Source of the DNA: Heterohyrax brucei
Lineage: Eukaryota > Chordata > Mammalia > Hyracoidea > Procaviidae
Direction: 5' to 3'
Assembly: GCA_028571685.1 (NCBI GenBank)
Contig: CM053141.1
Location: forward strand, 136,800,833-136,864,832
DNA: 64,000 nucleotides
This document shows, piece after piece, positions 11,061-22,849 of the stretch. The notes under the pieces were generated by a model. That model had not been told where the DNA came from and did no database searches. It saw only the letters and a program-made list of their open reading frames with translations. The number at the start of each line of letters is the position of its first letter. Position 1 is the first letter of the stretch. A program made the position numbers and the translations under genes.

Positions 11061-13193
11061 AAACAGACTTTCCTATTGTTTTATTAGAAAATAATTCCAC
11101 GGTTTTAATAGAACTGATGATAAAAGAAAATGAAAGATGATGGATGATCTGTAGGTAACCTACTCAATGACAAAAAGGAAAAGAACATATAAATAGATAT
11201 ATTAGTCAATGCTTTGTACTTTGTTCAAATGCTAAATGTAATACATCCCAAGGCTTAATTATTATTTTTATGGACACGGTGGCCCAAGGTTTTTCAGGCA
11301 GTTGCATCAATAAAATTGTCTGCCATGGTGGATTCAGCAGAGAGTTGTGCCACTTTCCCACCAGGTGAACAGCTTTGGGTTTATATTAGCTTAGTGCTAG
11401 TATTTTGAGCAGTGTGTCCTTCATCTTCTTCATTCTAAATGCGCAGTTGAAGACACTGGCGTTCAGTTCCAAGTTGGACATTAGTTTTGTTCGGGAGATG
11501 TGTCTGCTCATACCAAACAAGAAGTCAGCTGAACTGAGCCATATGATGCTAGATAAAATGAAGCTTGCTACAAAATTAAATTGACTGAAACAAATGCTTT
11601 CATTCCAAATGTCACTAACTGAATGAGAAACAGAAGAGATATTTTCTTCTTGTCCTGGAAGAATAATGGATTGCAAAGATTTCTTCCCCTAGCATTTCAT
11701 TTTAAATACACATTTTCTATGTAGAATTAACATTTTTAAGGCACATAAAAAGCACATCAAAATTTCTCTTTTCTAGCAATATACAAATCAAAAATTAGTG
11801 TCATTATAGAATTAATATTTTTTAAGGCACATAAAAAAGATTTCAAAATCTCTCCTTTCTAGCAACATATATTTTTAAAAAATATTTTATTTTATTGTAG
11901 CCTTACTTTTTAGTGGGGAACAAACAGACAAAAAAACACATAAACACACACCTGTAGTGGTAAATTGTGCCAGAGCTTCTTTTTTTTCTCTGGGTTGTTA
12001 TTTTAGTAACCTCTTGTCACTAATTGCCATACATTCTCTTACTTTTTGAGGTTAGCTTCTTCAGACTGACTTTCAAAGATGATTTAAAAAAAAAAGTTCA
12101 TACATTACCAAGGACTTGAGAAGAACAGAGAAAACTGAAGGAACTCTGTCTTTAAACCTCTAAAAAACATTGCTTCTATATATACACAAAAGGTGTTAAA
12201 CATTTAATTCTCAAAAAAACAGAATCCTGGGTGTCATTGCCAGGTTCAAAATACTAATTCAACTAGGGAAACGAGTTTGAAGTAACATGTGATCCCCACA
12301 TTCAGTATTGTTTCATCAGTTTCTTTCTATAAATGTTGAATCAAACTTATTTTGAGATTTCAAAGATTTCAATTCTCATCCTGCTCGCTTTCCATTGATT
12401 TGTGTTTCCATTCTGTGTACTTGCAGCAGATACTAAAACAAAACAAAATACCAAATAAAGAGAACTATAAATGGCTACATTTTAAAAAGAAAAAAAAAAT
12501 GGTAATCTAGTCTCTAAGAGCTGTGCCTGTGTAGCTGGCAAATACACAGGCATAAGGAAAAAATGTTCAACCATCCAGATGTCAGCTCTGAAAGAACTTT
12601 AAATATCAGGATGTTTTGTCTATACTCTAACAAAACAGTCCAGTGTTTCTGAATATATAGATGTGCATACTGTGTAAACCAAACAGATGGACAATTCAGC
12701 AGCATCATTCATTTTTTCATCCAGATGTTCAGCCATCATTTTGGCAAAGTCTTTGCATAGCCTTTAACAGTTGATACTGGATAGAAACTTCAGAACCCCA
12801 TAGCTATATTGAGTGGTTTTCCTGAAAAACTCCCGATTTTCTAATTTTCTGAATGTCTACGCGCTGCTATTCTGAATAACTAACTAATCTGTCTTTTTTA
12901 AATAGGTTATTATATCCTATTAATACATTGTTAATGGAGAAAACAAAGTATCAAAGACAAACACCCACCTATACAGAAAATTTTATGTGTACTTTTTATT
13001 TCGTATGTGTTGATTGACTTACGGATTAATAACTGGATGGAAGACTCTGGTATATAAACAAATAGGTAAATACATACATGCATAACTTAAAATTGCAATC
13101 TTACACAACTGTTCTTTTATTGAGTACATAAAAAAATGATGCACCTCAGGATTGCTTGAAAAATGCAATTGGTAAGGAAACAGACTGTTTATA
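11061..13193. other. Unique AT-rich sequence containing an 85-bp tandem duplication
   Basis: No gene recognised. Includes the tandem duplication listed separately, short A/T tracts and AATAAA-like words. The frames at 11386-11676 and 12514-12708 on the minus strand have no recognisable domain. Confidence 0.45.
11722..11876. repeat. Tandem duplication, 85-bp unit
   Basis: TAGAATTAACATTTTTAAGG at 11722 recurs as TAGAATTAATATTTTTTAAGG at 11807. The following blocks GGCACATAAAAA, TCAAAAT(T/C)TCTC and TTCTAGCAA also recur in order. The offset is 85 bp, with roughly 80-85% identity by eye. It is a simple local duplication. Confidence 0.8.
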
Positions 13194-15655
13194 TAATTTT
13201 ATTTTTTTTTATTTTTATTTAACGTAACTGAGTGAAAATGTACATTTACGTATAAATTTACATTCCCACCTATATGCAGCTTCCACTGCTCTCCCTGTCC
13301 GGTGACAGCACACTATTCCTCTCTGCTCCATACATGTCTCATCCTCCCAACAGCCTCCTTTCCCCTCCTCTCCGTCCACTCCCCTTCCTCCAGCCAGAGG
13401 TCACCAAGATGATATCCTATAGAACCACAAAGTGCTTCCAATATGTGGTCACTCTGCATTGCCAAGTCCAATCCATTCCTGTCCAAAGAGTGGACCTTTG
13501 TTATAATTTATGGGAAAGGGCAGCATCAGGGCCAGGGGCCATGCTCTCAGAGGAACCCCAAAACCGCTGGACCATCAATTGAGGTCTTTTAATGGAAATC
13601 TCATGATGCACCTCTTTTTATTCTTGTGTTGCCAGTGAGACTCCTCTCTGTAAGCTCCATCGTGGCTATCACTGGTGGTGGCCGGGCACCATCCGGTTCT
13701 TCTGGTCCCAAGTCGATGTAGGCACCCACTTTTGTGGGTCTCTCTGTCTTCTCGGTTGTCTTTACCGCATGTCATTTTGGTCCTCAGTGAGCATCCGTTC
13801 CTGCTGAGTTGGGACCATTTGCTGTGTCTTCAGATGGCAGCTTGGCAGCTTTTAAGACCCCAGACGTCACTCACCAATGTGGGGTACAGAGAGCTCTCTT
13901 AGCAAAATGCTAGTTGTGCCAATTGGCCTGGAATTCGCCTAAGAGCATGGTCCCCCACCCCCCGCCCCAGCTACTCTATCCTTGCAGTATTAAGATGGAA
14001 GGAGTACTCAAGTTATGCTGAAGTCCACTTAATGTTGTTCTTGTTTTGAATGTGTGCTATCACTGCTTTCTCCCAACTAGATTTCTAGTAACTTTCTAAA
14101 CTAAACCCTCCTCCTTCACCCTCCGTCCCTCCCCTCCCTTGCAGCTGTCAAAGAGTCTTTTCTTCTATGTACAAGTCTGTTTTTGAGATCTTATTGTAGA
14201 GGTGTCATACAGTATTTGTCCCATTGTCGCTGACTACTTTCACTCAACATAATGTTTTCCAGTTGAAATCAGGTTAGGAGATGTTTCCTGGAATCATCGT
14301 TATTCTTTATCATTGTGTGGTGCTCCATTGAGTATATGTACCATAGTTTACCTATCCATTCTTCTATTGTTGGGCATCTGGGTTGATTCCATCTTTTTGC
14401 TATCGTGGACTATGCTGCGGTAAACATTCTGGTGCATGTGTCCGTTGGTGTGAAAGGCCTTGATTCTGTAGGATATATTTCAAGTAGTGGAATTATTGGG
14501 TCAAATGGTATATTGATATCCATTTTTTTAAGGAAGTGCCAGATTGCCTTCCAAAGAGGCTGGTCCATTTTGCAACCCCACCAACAGTGTAGGAGAGTTC
14601 CACTTTCTCCACAGCCTCTCCAGCATTTGTTGTTTTGTGTTTTCTGGATCATGGCCAATCTTGTTGGGGTGAGATGGTATCTCATTGTCGTCTTGATTTG
14701 AATTTCTTTAATTACTAAAGATCATGAACATGTCCGCATGTGTTTTTTGGCTGCCTGGATCTCCTCTTTAGTGAAGTGTCTGTCCATCTCCTTTGCCCAT
14801 TGCTTAATTGGATGGTTTATCTTCTTCTTATTGATATTTTGTAGTATCTTATAGATTATGGAGATCAGGCGTCGATCTGACATAGAGTTGCCAAATATTT
14901 TTTCCCACTCTGTGGGTGTTCTTTTAATTCTTTTAATAAAGTCTTTCGATGAGCAAAATTGTTTGATTCTTAATAGTTCCCATTTATCTATTTTCTGTTC
15001 TGTTGATTGAGGTTTCTTTGACAGATTTTGGAGTCTGTCCTCATTGTGTATTAAAACTTCCATTGTTGTTCCTACCTTTTCTTGGATGAGCTATATCGTT
15101 TTAGGTTTGATATTTAGGTCTTTTATCCAGTTCGAGTTGGTTTTTGTATAAGGTGTAAGATATGGATCTTCTTTCAGTTTATTGCAGATGGATAACCAAT
15201 TTTGCCAGCATCATTTGTTGAAGAGACTGTTTTTACCCCAGTTTAATGTCTTAGGGCCTTTGTCGAATATCAACTGTTCATAGGCAGATGGTGTCATCTC
15301 TAGGGTCTCAGTTCTGTTCCATTGATCCATCTGTCTGTTCTTGTACCAGTACCAGGCTGTTTTGACCACTGTGGCAGTGTAGTATGTTCTAAGATCGGGT
15401 AATGAGAGACCTCCCAGTGTGTTCTTCTTTAGTAGTACCTTACTTATCTGGAGCTTCTTCCCTTTCCAAACAAAGTTGGTGATTTGTTTCTCCATCTCAT
15501 TAAAAAATGATACTGGAACTTGTATTGGGATTGCATTATATAAATAAATTGCTTTGGGTAAAATAGACATTTTCACAATGTTAAGTCTTCCTATCCATGA
15601 GCAGGGTAGGGTTTTCCATTTATCTAAGTTTCTCTTAGTTTCTTGTAGTTAATTT
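13194..15655 (-). mobile_element. L1 LINE, 5'-truncated, antisense (ORF2 C-terminus + 3' UTR)
   Basis: About 2.45 kb. On the minus strand the order is ORF2 (15600 down to about 14400), then 3' UTR (14400 down to about 13210), then a poly(A) end seen here as T-rich sequence at 13199-13220. The C-rich tract at 14105-14139 is the complement of the purine- and G-rich stretch typical of L1 3' UTRs. Both ends share TAATTTTA (13194-13201 and 15650-15657), a weak candidate target-site duplication. It is among the best-preserved L1s here, so relatively recent. Confidence 0.93.
14410..15576 (-). pseudogene. L1 ORF2 C-terminal remnant
   Basis: L1 ORF2 encodes the endonuclease/reverse transcriptase that drives L1 retrotransposition; only its last third is here. 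Three open blocks lie in the same frame: 15211-15576, 14722-15063 and 14410-14685. Recognisable L1 motifs include [17 protein letters not shown] and [12 protein letters not shown] near the start, HFTKEEIQAAKKHM in the middle, and [20 protein letters not shown] followed by [12 protein letters not shown] near the end (the conserved cysteine-rich C-terminus). In-frame stops separate the blocks. The frame has drifted little, which supports a young insertion. Confidence 0.92.
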
Positions 15656-16656
15656 TAAAATTTTGAGTAATTATATATTGTGAGATCTTTATTCTTCTTC
15701 CACATTAACCATATGCATCACTTACAGTATGAATTTTAAACTAAGTATATATCTTTATGTTTCTTCAGAAGCATCAACTTAAAATATTATTGTGACAATA
15801 AATATCTCTGCTTCAAGAACTCTTCATAAAATGCAAGAGCTTTTAACGTGAAATAAATAAATGCATTGTTCTCTGAGATTAGGTCAGTGTCTTTGAAACA
15901 CACTGTGTTAGAATGTTAATTGAGTTTGACATAAGCATGGATGTAAAATGCATCGTGCCAGCAACTTACCAGCAGTGAGACTCATTACCAATTCTAATCA
16001 TTCTCTGCATGGTGACAGCATACCAAGATCGAGATGTTGAATATTTCAGCTTGTGATATTATCATGGTTGTGTAAAGTACTGACTACGTGTTCTGAAACC
16101 AATAGAAGTAATTGGTATGCATGTAAGAACTAGCAGGCTGAGCACATCATTTATTTATAGACTCTTTTGATGTAACTCTATGGGGGGAAAAGTTAATAAA
16201 ACATGGTTCAAAGACAAATTTACACTCACCATTATACTATGACACAAAGCACAAATTACTGTACCGAAAAAAACTGTTTTCTAGCAGAAATGTTTTCTTT
16301 ATTCTTTGTTAAGCTACGTCACCAAAGCAAGGGAAGAAAAGGAACAGGAGGAAACAAGAGGTACACAGGCATTGTCAATTCTTTAAACTTTTCTGAAGCA
16401 ACTTGTCACAATTAAAGTCCATGTGCCAAGAGAGAGAAATGGAGGAATGTGACACAGTTTCTGATTCTTCACATTTTCTCCCCTAAATTAGGTGATGGTC
16501 TCAAAGGACAGGTTCACCAACAAGGCAGTATCAGGAACTGAAGAGGAGACAGTCAACTTAGGAAGCAACATAGTGGCCTCAGCCGAAAGGTCAGGGCTGA
16601 GAGAAAGGCACTTACGATGTACACATACCCTTTGGCAGTGGAACACTACGTGCTCA
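15656..16656. other. Unique sequence, no gene seen
   Basis: AT-rich unique-looking DNA between two L1 copies. No repeat or domain is recognisable. Confidence 0.45.
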
Positions 16657-16681
16657 AATATATATATATATATATATATAA
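16657..16681. repeat. (TA)n microsatellite
   Basis: About 12 uninterrupted TA units directly before an AfroSINE tail. It may have grown from the SINE insertion end. It is a likely length-variable site. Confidence 0.95.
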
Positions 16682-16682
16682 A

Positions 16683-16768
16683 TTGTTGTTGAGTTAATTC
16701 TGATTCACAGGACCCTTATAGCACAGAGTAAATCTGCCCCACAGGGCTTCCTAGGCTGTAAATCTTTT
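16683..16768 (-). repeat. AfroSINE, tail half, split by L1
   Basis: Antisense tail half, from TTGTTGAGTTAATTCTGATT to CCTAGGCTGTAAATCTTTT. The rest of the same long-form SINE resumes at 18205 after the L1. TGTAAATCTTT here and TGTAAATATTT at the far side are the L1 target-site duplication. Confidence 0.88.
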
Positions 16769-18204
16769 CTTTTTTTTTAATTGTGCTTTAAGTAAAACTT
16801 CACAATTCAAGTCAATTTCTCACATAAAAACTACACATCCATTGTTATGTGACCCTAGGTGCTCTCCCTACAATGTGACCGCACCCCCCTAGTCTCCATC
16901 CTATATTTCCTGTGTCTGTTCAACCAGCTTCTGTCCCTTTCAGCCCCTTCATTTTTGTCTCAGGACAAGAGCTGCCCATTTAATCTCCTGTAGCTACTTG
17001 AGCCAAGAAGCACTCTCTTCACCAGTAACATTTTATGTCTTATAGTTCAGTCTAATAATTTTCGTCTGAAGAGCTGGCTTTGGGAAGAGTCTCAGTTCTG
17101 GGCTAACAGTGATTCCAGAGGCTGTGTCTTCTTAAGCCTCTCCAGTCCCAGTTAGACCATCAAGTCTTCATATGTAAGTGTGAGTTGTGCATCCCGCTTT
17201 TCTCCTGCTCCATCAGTGACTCTCTGTTGTGTTCCCTGTCAGGGCAGTGACTGTTGACAGCTAGGTACCATTCAGTTCTTCTGATCTCATCTGATGGAGT
17301 CTCTGGTTAATGTGGCCCTTTCTGTCTCCTGGGCTCATATTTTCCTTATGTCTTCTGTATTCCTCATTCCCCTTTATTCCAGGTGGGTTGAGACCAATTG
17401 ATGCATCTTAGATTGCTATTTGCTAGCTTCTAGGACCCCGACCACCAGTCATTAAATTTGGATGAAGAATAATTTCTTAATAAACTTTATTATGCCAGTT
17501 GACCTAGACGAGCCCTGAAACCATGCTCCCCAGACCCCTGTCCCTACTTCTCTTTCCTTAAAGTGTTTGTTTATATTCAGGAAACTTCTTAGCTTTTTAT
17601 TTAAGCAAATTGTACTGACTTCCCCTCTAGCGTGTGTTGTCTTTTCCTTCACCTAAAATAATTATTTTCTACTATTTAATTAGTGAATACCCCTCTCCCT
17701 CCCTCATAATCATCAGAGAATATTTTGTTGTATGTTTAAACCTTTTCTCAAGTTCTTATATTTGTCCTTTTGTGGTTGACTAATTTCACAGTAATTTCTT
17801 CCAGCTTCATCCACGTATGAGATGTTCCACAGATTCATCCTTGTTCTTTAGCATTGCATAGTATTACATTGTATGAATATACCAAATTTTGCTTATCCAT
17901 TCATTCATCAGTGTGCACTTAGGTTGTTTCCTCTTTTTGCTATTGTGAACAGTGCTGCAATGAACATGGGTGTGTATATATCCATTCATGTGACAGCTCG
18001 TATTTCGCTAGGGTATATTCCAAGGAGTGGGATTGCTGGACTGTATGGTAGTTCTATTTCTAGCTTTTTAAGAAAGTGCTGAATCAATTTCCAAAATGGT
18101 TGTACGATTTTATCTTCCCACCAGCAATGCATAAGTATTCCAGTTTCTCCACAACCTCTCCAACATTGATTGTCTTGTGTTTCTTGGATTAATGTTAGCC
18201 AAGG
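16769..18204 (-). mobile_element. L1 LINE, 5'-truncated, inserted into an AfroSINE
   Basis: About 1.4 kb antisense, mostly 3' UTR. The T-rich start at 16769-16780 is the complement of its poly(A) end. The ORF2 C-terminus lies at 17986-18200. It is bounded by a duplication of about 12 bp of SINE sequence (TGTAAATCTTTT / TGTAAATATTTA). The C-rich stretch near 17690-17702 is the complement of the L1 3' UTR G-rich tract. Confidence 0.9.
17986..18200 (-). pseudogene. L1 ORF2 extreme C-terminus remnant
   Basis: Minus-strand residues NQCWRGCGETGILMHCWW and FWKLIQHFLKKLEIELP match the conserved C-terminal cysteine region of L1 ORF2 protein. Only about 70 codons remain because of 5' truncation. The open frame to 18246 extends into the flanking AfroSINE and is not part of ORF2. 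Confidence 0.88.
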
Positions 18205-18322
18205 TTGTAAATATTTATGGAAGCAGACTGCCACATGTTTCTCCACTACAAGGCTGCCGGGCTTGAACTGCCAACCTTTCAGTTAGTAGCCAACTGTTAA
18301 ACCACTGAGCAATCCAGGACCC
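18205..18322 (-). repeat. AfroSINE, head half, split by L1
   Basis: Continues the SINE begun at 16683: GGAAGCAGACTGCCACATG (long-form middle block), then the B-box region, and the head ending AACCACTGAGCAATCCAGGA. Together the two halves make one normal long-form AfroSINE. Confidence 0.88.
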
Positions 18323-18350
18323 TTACTACATTTTAGTCTCTATGGAAGAA

Positions 18351-18524
18351 AGGGGAAACCCTGGTGGTGCAGTGGTTAAATACTACGTCTGTTAACCCAA
18401 AAGTTGGCAGTTCAGATGTGCCAGGTGCTCCTTGACAACTCTATGGAGCAGTTCTCCTCTGTCCTATAGGGTTGTTATGAGTTGGAATTGACTCAGTGGT
18501 ACTGGGTTTGGTTTGGTTTCTGGA
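18351..18524 (+). repeat. AfroSINE, short form
   Basis: Nearly full length: AAACCCTGGTGGTGCAGTGG head with A-box, AGTTGGCAGTTC near the B-box, GGGTTGTTATGAGTTGGAAT tail, and a GGTTTGGTTTGGTTT end. It is clearly the internally deleted form. Confidence 0.93.
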
Positions 18525-18825
18525 AAAAGGAAAATATATTTTAAGATAATAGTAACTAAATGCTTAATTGTGGTCACAGAATTGCTGACTTTAAACTTGA
18601 TATGCTGCAAGTGGAATCAAAGTTTATAACACTACACTAGAGAAAGACTAAACTTCTGGCTAAATATAATAAAAAAAATTAAAAAAGGTGCCAAGAGTAG
18701 TGACGTAAGCTAGATGTAGCAAAAGTAAGAAGAAAGGAGAATGAAATACTCATCGACAGTTGTCTATGGAACGTGGCTGACCAGGCGCACCCACACGTGT
18801 AGAGCACTCCTAAGACTGGAGGCAA

Positions 18826-18965
18826 TGAGAAGCAATGGTTAAGGTGCTGGCTTGACTAACAGGTAAGTTGAGTTTGGCTTTTTGACTTGTACTGACAACT
18901 CTATGATCTTAGGCAGGAATTTTAGTCCTTTGGGGCCTTATTTTCTTTATCTTGGGCTGGATAAT
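18826..18965 (+). repeat. MIR SINE
   Basis: An old tRNA-derived MIR. The block AGCAATGGTTAAGGTGCTGG is followed by TGATCTTAGGCAGGAA and CCTTTGGGGCCTTATTTTC, which parallel the conserved MIR head and core-to-tail order. Confidence 0.65.
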
Positions 18966-20240
18966 TTCCTAATGTCTGTGCTAAACCTAACTTTTCAGCT
19001 TAATGTGACTTCTATACTTTGTGACCTTACCCAGATGACTAGCCACGGGGTGGTTCAGCCTGCAAAGAGCTTGCTTTCATCCATGGTTTCTACCCTAGAA
19101 CCACAAAGAAAAATCCTTTCTTCAGGACAGCTGGAAAGGGGGAGGAAAGATACTCTACCTGGTGTATTCTAACCATTTCATCGCTGTAATTGGGCTTCAG
19201 TGCTTGAAGCCTCTATGTCAACAGTGCTTAATTTAATCAACCCAATTCATCAAGCACTGTATTATAAATTTACACTGATATTCCCATCAATGTAATTTTC
19301 TAAAGAGGCCTTGAAGTTTCAGAAAGCTTATCTTTGACAAAAATAGGACTATAAGATAAAATGCAATTAGAAAAACAGTAGACATGTCTCCTTTCTACCT
19401 AAATGTATGTGAGATGCTACCTTCCTGCACAATAACCTCACACTCTCGCCTTTGTCACCTGTAGCATTCTTCTGCCAGGTCATATCATATTTCCAGACCA
19501 TTCATACTTTCTGTTACTACTGTCTGGTCATTACACAGGTTCGTATAAAGTTCATATCCCATAGGTCTATGGGTATAGCAAAGTCAAACAAGCACCGTTT
19601 CCCCACTACTTATGAGATACTAGATATTAAGGGGAATGATGAAAAGTTCTCACCTTTTTAGCCTCTGGATGGGAATGACACTGGTCTGCTTAGAAAAGGA
19701 AGTCACCTTTTTTGTCTTTTCCATTTGACCCTCTCCTTACTGTTTGAACACTGATCTCCTTAACACTGTAAATTTTTGTGTGCTGCTCAGCAGTGGCTAA
19801 TGCAGGTAGATTAATGTTCTTTCAGTCAAGCTTTGAACTTCATCCTATTGTGATTTTCAGATTCTCACTCTTCACTATAAGAGCAAGTTTCAGAAAATGT
19901 CACAAGCAGCATCTTTTACATTTTTATTAATTTCTGTTAATTTACCACAGGCAAGGTATGAAATATAATAGTTTAGAAATGGTGATCTTACTTTTAATCA
20001 AAGAAAAGCACATACAAAACATACACAAAATCTCTTATGCCAGAAACATAGCTCCTCAATAAATATATGTTTATTGAGTAACTGAATGAAGAATAAAATA
20101 CTTTGGTTAGCACAGATTTCAAAAATCTACTTCCAGGTTTGCAGAAAGTAAGTGAAAAATATAATTCATACTCAAATGTTGGAGAAGTCATTTTTTCTAT
20201 TTGTGTTCTGTCATGGACTGAGTTAAAACTAAAACTAATT
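18966..20240. other. Unique sequence, no gene seen
   Basis: No gene recognised. A short segment at about 20058-20095 (TCCTCAATAAATATATGTTT, then GAGTAACTGAATGAA) resembles the 3' tip of an L2 LINE, but it is too short to be sure. Confidence 0.45.
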
Positions 20241-20241
20241 A

Positions 20242-20392
20242 AAACTGCTGTTGAGTCTATTCAAACTCACAGTGACCCTATAGGATAGAGTAGAACTGTT
20301 CCATAGAGTTTCCAAGGAATGCCTGGAAGATTTGAACTGCCAACCTCGTGGTTAGCAGACATAGCACTTAACTACTATGCCAGGGTTTCCCG
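20242..20392 (-). repeat. AfroSINE, short form
   Basis: Antisense copy from AAACTGCTGTTGAGTCTATT to CACTTAACTACTATGCC and AGGGTTTCC. It directly abuts a MaLR-like LTR. Confidence 0.88.
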
Positions 20393-20874
20393 GGTTGAAT
20401 TATGTAACCCTCAAAATTTGGTGTATCAGTTTGGCTGGGCCATGGTTTCCAGTATTGTGTGGCTGGCCTCTATTTTGTGATTGTAATTTCATGTGAAAGA
20501 GGATTAGGGTGGGACTGTAACATCTTTACCTAGGTCATGTCCCTGATCCAGTGCAAAGGGAATTTCCCTGGGTATAGCCTACATCAGTTTTTACCTCTCA
20601 AGCTCAAAAAGTATAAGGAAGCAGCCTAGAGGGGGACCTCATACCACAAAGAAAGCAGTGTGGAGAGCATTCTTTGAACCCAGAGTCCCTGGGTGGAAAA
20701 GCTCCTAGTTCAGGGGAGAGCTGACGAGTAGGCCACCAGAGAAAGAAAGCCCTCCCTCTGAAGCTAACACTCTTAAGTTTGGACTTTTGGCCTACTGGAC
20801 TGTGAAAGAATAAACATCTCTTTGTCAAAGTCAGCTGTGGTATTTCTGTTGAAGCAGTACTAGATGACTTAAGA
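20393..20874 (+). mobile_element. MaLR-like solo LTR
   Basis: Starts near GGGTTGAATTATGTAACCCT and ends TAGATGACTTAAGATAG. The order of parts matches MaLR LTRs: 5' GTTGAATTGTGT-like box, GGATTAGGGTGGGACTG, an AGAATAAAC polyadenylation-type word, GTGGTATTTCTGTT, then GACTNAAACA. Three related copies lie elsewhere in the window. No internal retroviral sequence is attached. Confidence 0.75.
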
Positions 20875-21328
20875 TAGGTTTCAAGGCTGTCCCTTCTTTT
20901 CTCCCTCCCTCCTGCTGTCGTTGTTTCTCTCTCTTTCCTTGTGGTCACAGTTGAAATTCATTTATTTATTGTATAAAATAGTGAGATTCTTTAGAATTTG
21001 TACTTTCATCATATGACACAAACAAGAACTAACTAGTAAGTAAATCAGGAATCAGAATAGGAAAAAAAAATCTTTTTCTCATATTTTACCTTCACATTCA
21101 TTTCCCTCCTTTACTGATTTAGGTGTTTTTTAATTTCAAATCAGTTGGTCATTTTTTTCAGAAGCTAGCAATTGGAGTGGCATCAGGCAATATGAAAATA
21201 AAATACTAATTTCAGAGAAGCCACTTATACAGGCAGAGTATTTTCTTCTTATTATGAACTGTGGTCAACTGAAAGCTCCATGAAAGAGATTTCTCATAAT
21301 AACCACTATTACCAGCACTCTTTCATCA
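20875..21328. other. Unique sequence, no gene seen
   Basis: Pyrimidine-rich near 20885-20940, then AT-rich. No recognisable element. Confidence 0.45.
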
Positions 21329-21655
21329 TTGCTGGTTCAGTGGAAGAATTCTTACCTTCTGTGCAGGAAGTCTAGGTTCCTGGCCAGGGCATTCGGTGCA
21401 CAGCCACCACCCATCAGTGGAGTCAGGCATGTTGCAATGAGGCTGAACCAGTTTCAGCACGGCTTCTAGACCAAGGCTGAGGAGAAAAATCAAGCGATTC
21501 CCTCTCCAAATAAGCCAATGAAAACCATAAAGATCATAATGATTGCCTTTCCATTTGATAATGTGGATGATTTAGGACCAGGTAGGGTTTTGTTCCGTTG
21601 TGCCTTGAGTCATCGTGAGCAGGAGGAAGCCAATCAGAAGACAGTTAACAACGAC
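21329..21655 (+). repeat. tRNA-headed composite SINE with RTE-derived body and tail
   Basis: The head (GCTGGTTCAGTGGAAGAATT, then CTGTGCAGGAAGTCTAGGTT) resembles a tRNA-Gly-like promoter with A-box and B-box positions. The body (AACCAGTTTCAGCACGGCTT, then AAGCCAATGAAAACC) and tail (TTTTGTTCCGTTGTGCC, then AGACAGTTAACAACGAC) match RTE sequence. This is a SINE built from a tRNA and RTE ends, presumably moved by RTE machinery. Confidence 0.7.
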
Positions 21656-21661
21656 AGTGGT

Positions 21662-21795
21662 GACAACTTGATAACTACTATCATTATCAAACGTCTACAA
21701 TGTGCCAGATACTATACAAGCACCTACCTACGTTATTTCATTTAAAACTCTAAAGAACCTCATGAATCTGTTTTTCAAATTGAGGGGCCAGACCT
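21662..21795 (-). repeat. MIR SINE, antisense
   Basis: CAATGTGCCAGATACTATAC, then TTATTTCATTTAAAACTC and GTTTTTCAAATTGAGG follow the antisense MIR order (size class, then lower-order core, then the GGAAACTGAGG-like region). Confidence 0.65.
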
Positions 21796-21836
21796 ATTTA
21801 TTAAGAGTTTAGTGAATTATGACCAGCATGTAAAAG

Positions 21837-21857
21837 ATAATAATAATAATAATAAAT
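21837..21857. repeat. (TAA)n microsatellite
   Basis: Six to seven TAA/AAT units in a row. Simple repeat. Confidence 0.9.
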
Positions 21858-21905
21858 TATGTTAGACAATAGCCATATGCTATTACTTCTTGAAATAACT
21901 GTCTT

Positions 21906-21951
21906 AGTGTATGCGTGAATCTGTGTATGTGTCTGTGTGGATGTGTGTGTG
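21906..21951. repeat. TG-rich imperfect microsatellite
   Basis: Alternating GTGT with interruptions (TGTGTATGTGTCTGTGTGG). A potential Z-DNA-forming tract, but short. Confidence 0.75.
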
Positions 21952-22247
21952 TACCTGCCCACACGTGCATTCACTGGGTCACATTGTAAAATGCATTTCT
22001 TACTAATAGTTAAAAACTTCAAAAGCCGTGACCTGTGAGACAACTGACAGACAAGAGGGGGTATGAGATAATAGTATTAGTTTAATTTTTAGAGGAAAAC
22101 TGAGAAGGAAAAGATCCAACTTTATAAATATGATTTGTAGAGCTCTCAAATGAGTTGGTTTCCAGAGGGTCTTTACTGGTGCCTCAGAAAATATGATTGT
22201 TGCAGGTAGCTTCCTGTCTTTCCTGGTTTGCACTGTCTTAGTGTCTA

Positions 22248-22356
22248 AACCCACTGCTGTGGAGTTGGGTCTGACTCATAGTGACCCTAGATTTGAACTG
22301 CCGACCTCTTGATTAGCAGAGGTATCACTTAACACACTATGGCACTAGGGTTTCCT
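22248..22356 (-). repeat. AfroSINE, internally deleted
   Basis: Antisense: CACTGCTGTGGAGTTGGGTC tail joined directly to TTTGAACTGCCGACCTCTTG. About 50 bp of the central region are missing beyond the usual short form. Confidence 0.85.
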
Positions 22357-22849
22357 TAGCAGCTAAGCTGTCCTAAAACTGTGCACTTAAATTTCCCCAC
22401 ATTAGGCCATCTGTGCCTTTGAGTAACTGAGATACTTCAAATAAGGAAATGATGAATTCTGTTTCAGACTGTCCCATAAAATCATAATAAAAATAACAAT
22501 GAAGTGCTCTCTAATAAAAAGAAAGTCGTTACAAATACTGTGCTATTGATTTCAAAGGGCAGTAATTTTAGAGGGGCTCCTTCATCAGTGTTGTAAATCC
22601 CAGCGACCAGTGAAGAAAATGTCAGGATTTTAAAAGCAAACAAATGCAGGGGTTGGGGGGAAGGGTGGAGAGAGAAAAGAAAAATCACCTCACTGCTCAT
22701 CTTTCATGCTGTTTTGAGTAAAACTAAGGTAACACAAATATTTAAACAGATGGCTCAATGATACTTTTTGTTCTTTGCTAATCATAGTTATTAAAACACT
22801 CACTTTATTTTTATTGTGTTTTAAAGGGGCAGAGAAAATCTGAGTCTGA

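Noticed and set aside
13274..13582. Proline/serine-rich 102-codon frame
   Set aside because: It lies in the antisense L1 3' UTR. The C-rich composition is the complement of the L1 purine-rich tract.
18360..18420. True tRNA gene at an AfroSINE head
   Set aside because: A-box- and B-box-like words occur, but the flanks cannot form a tRNA acceptor stem, and the segment continues into a standard AfroSINE body and tail.
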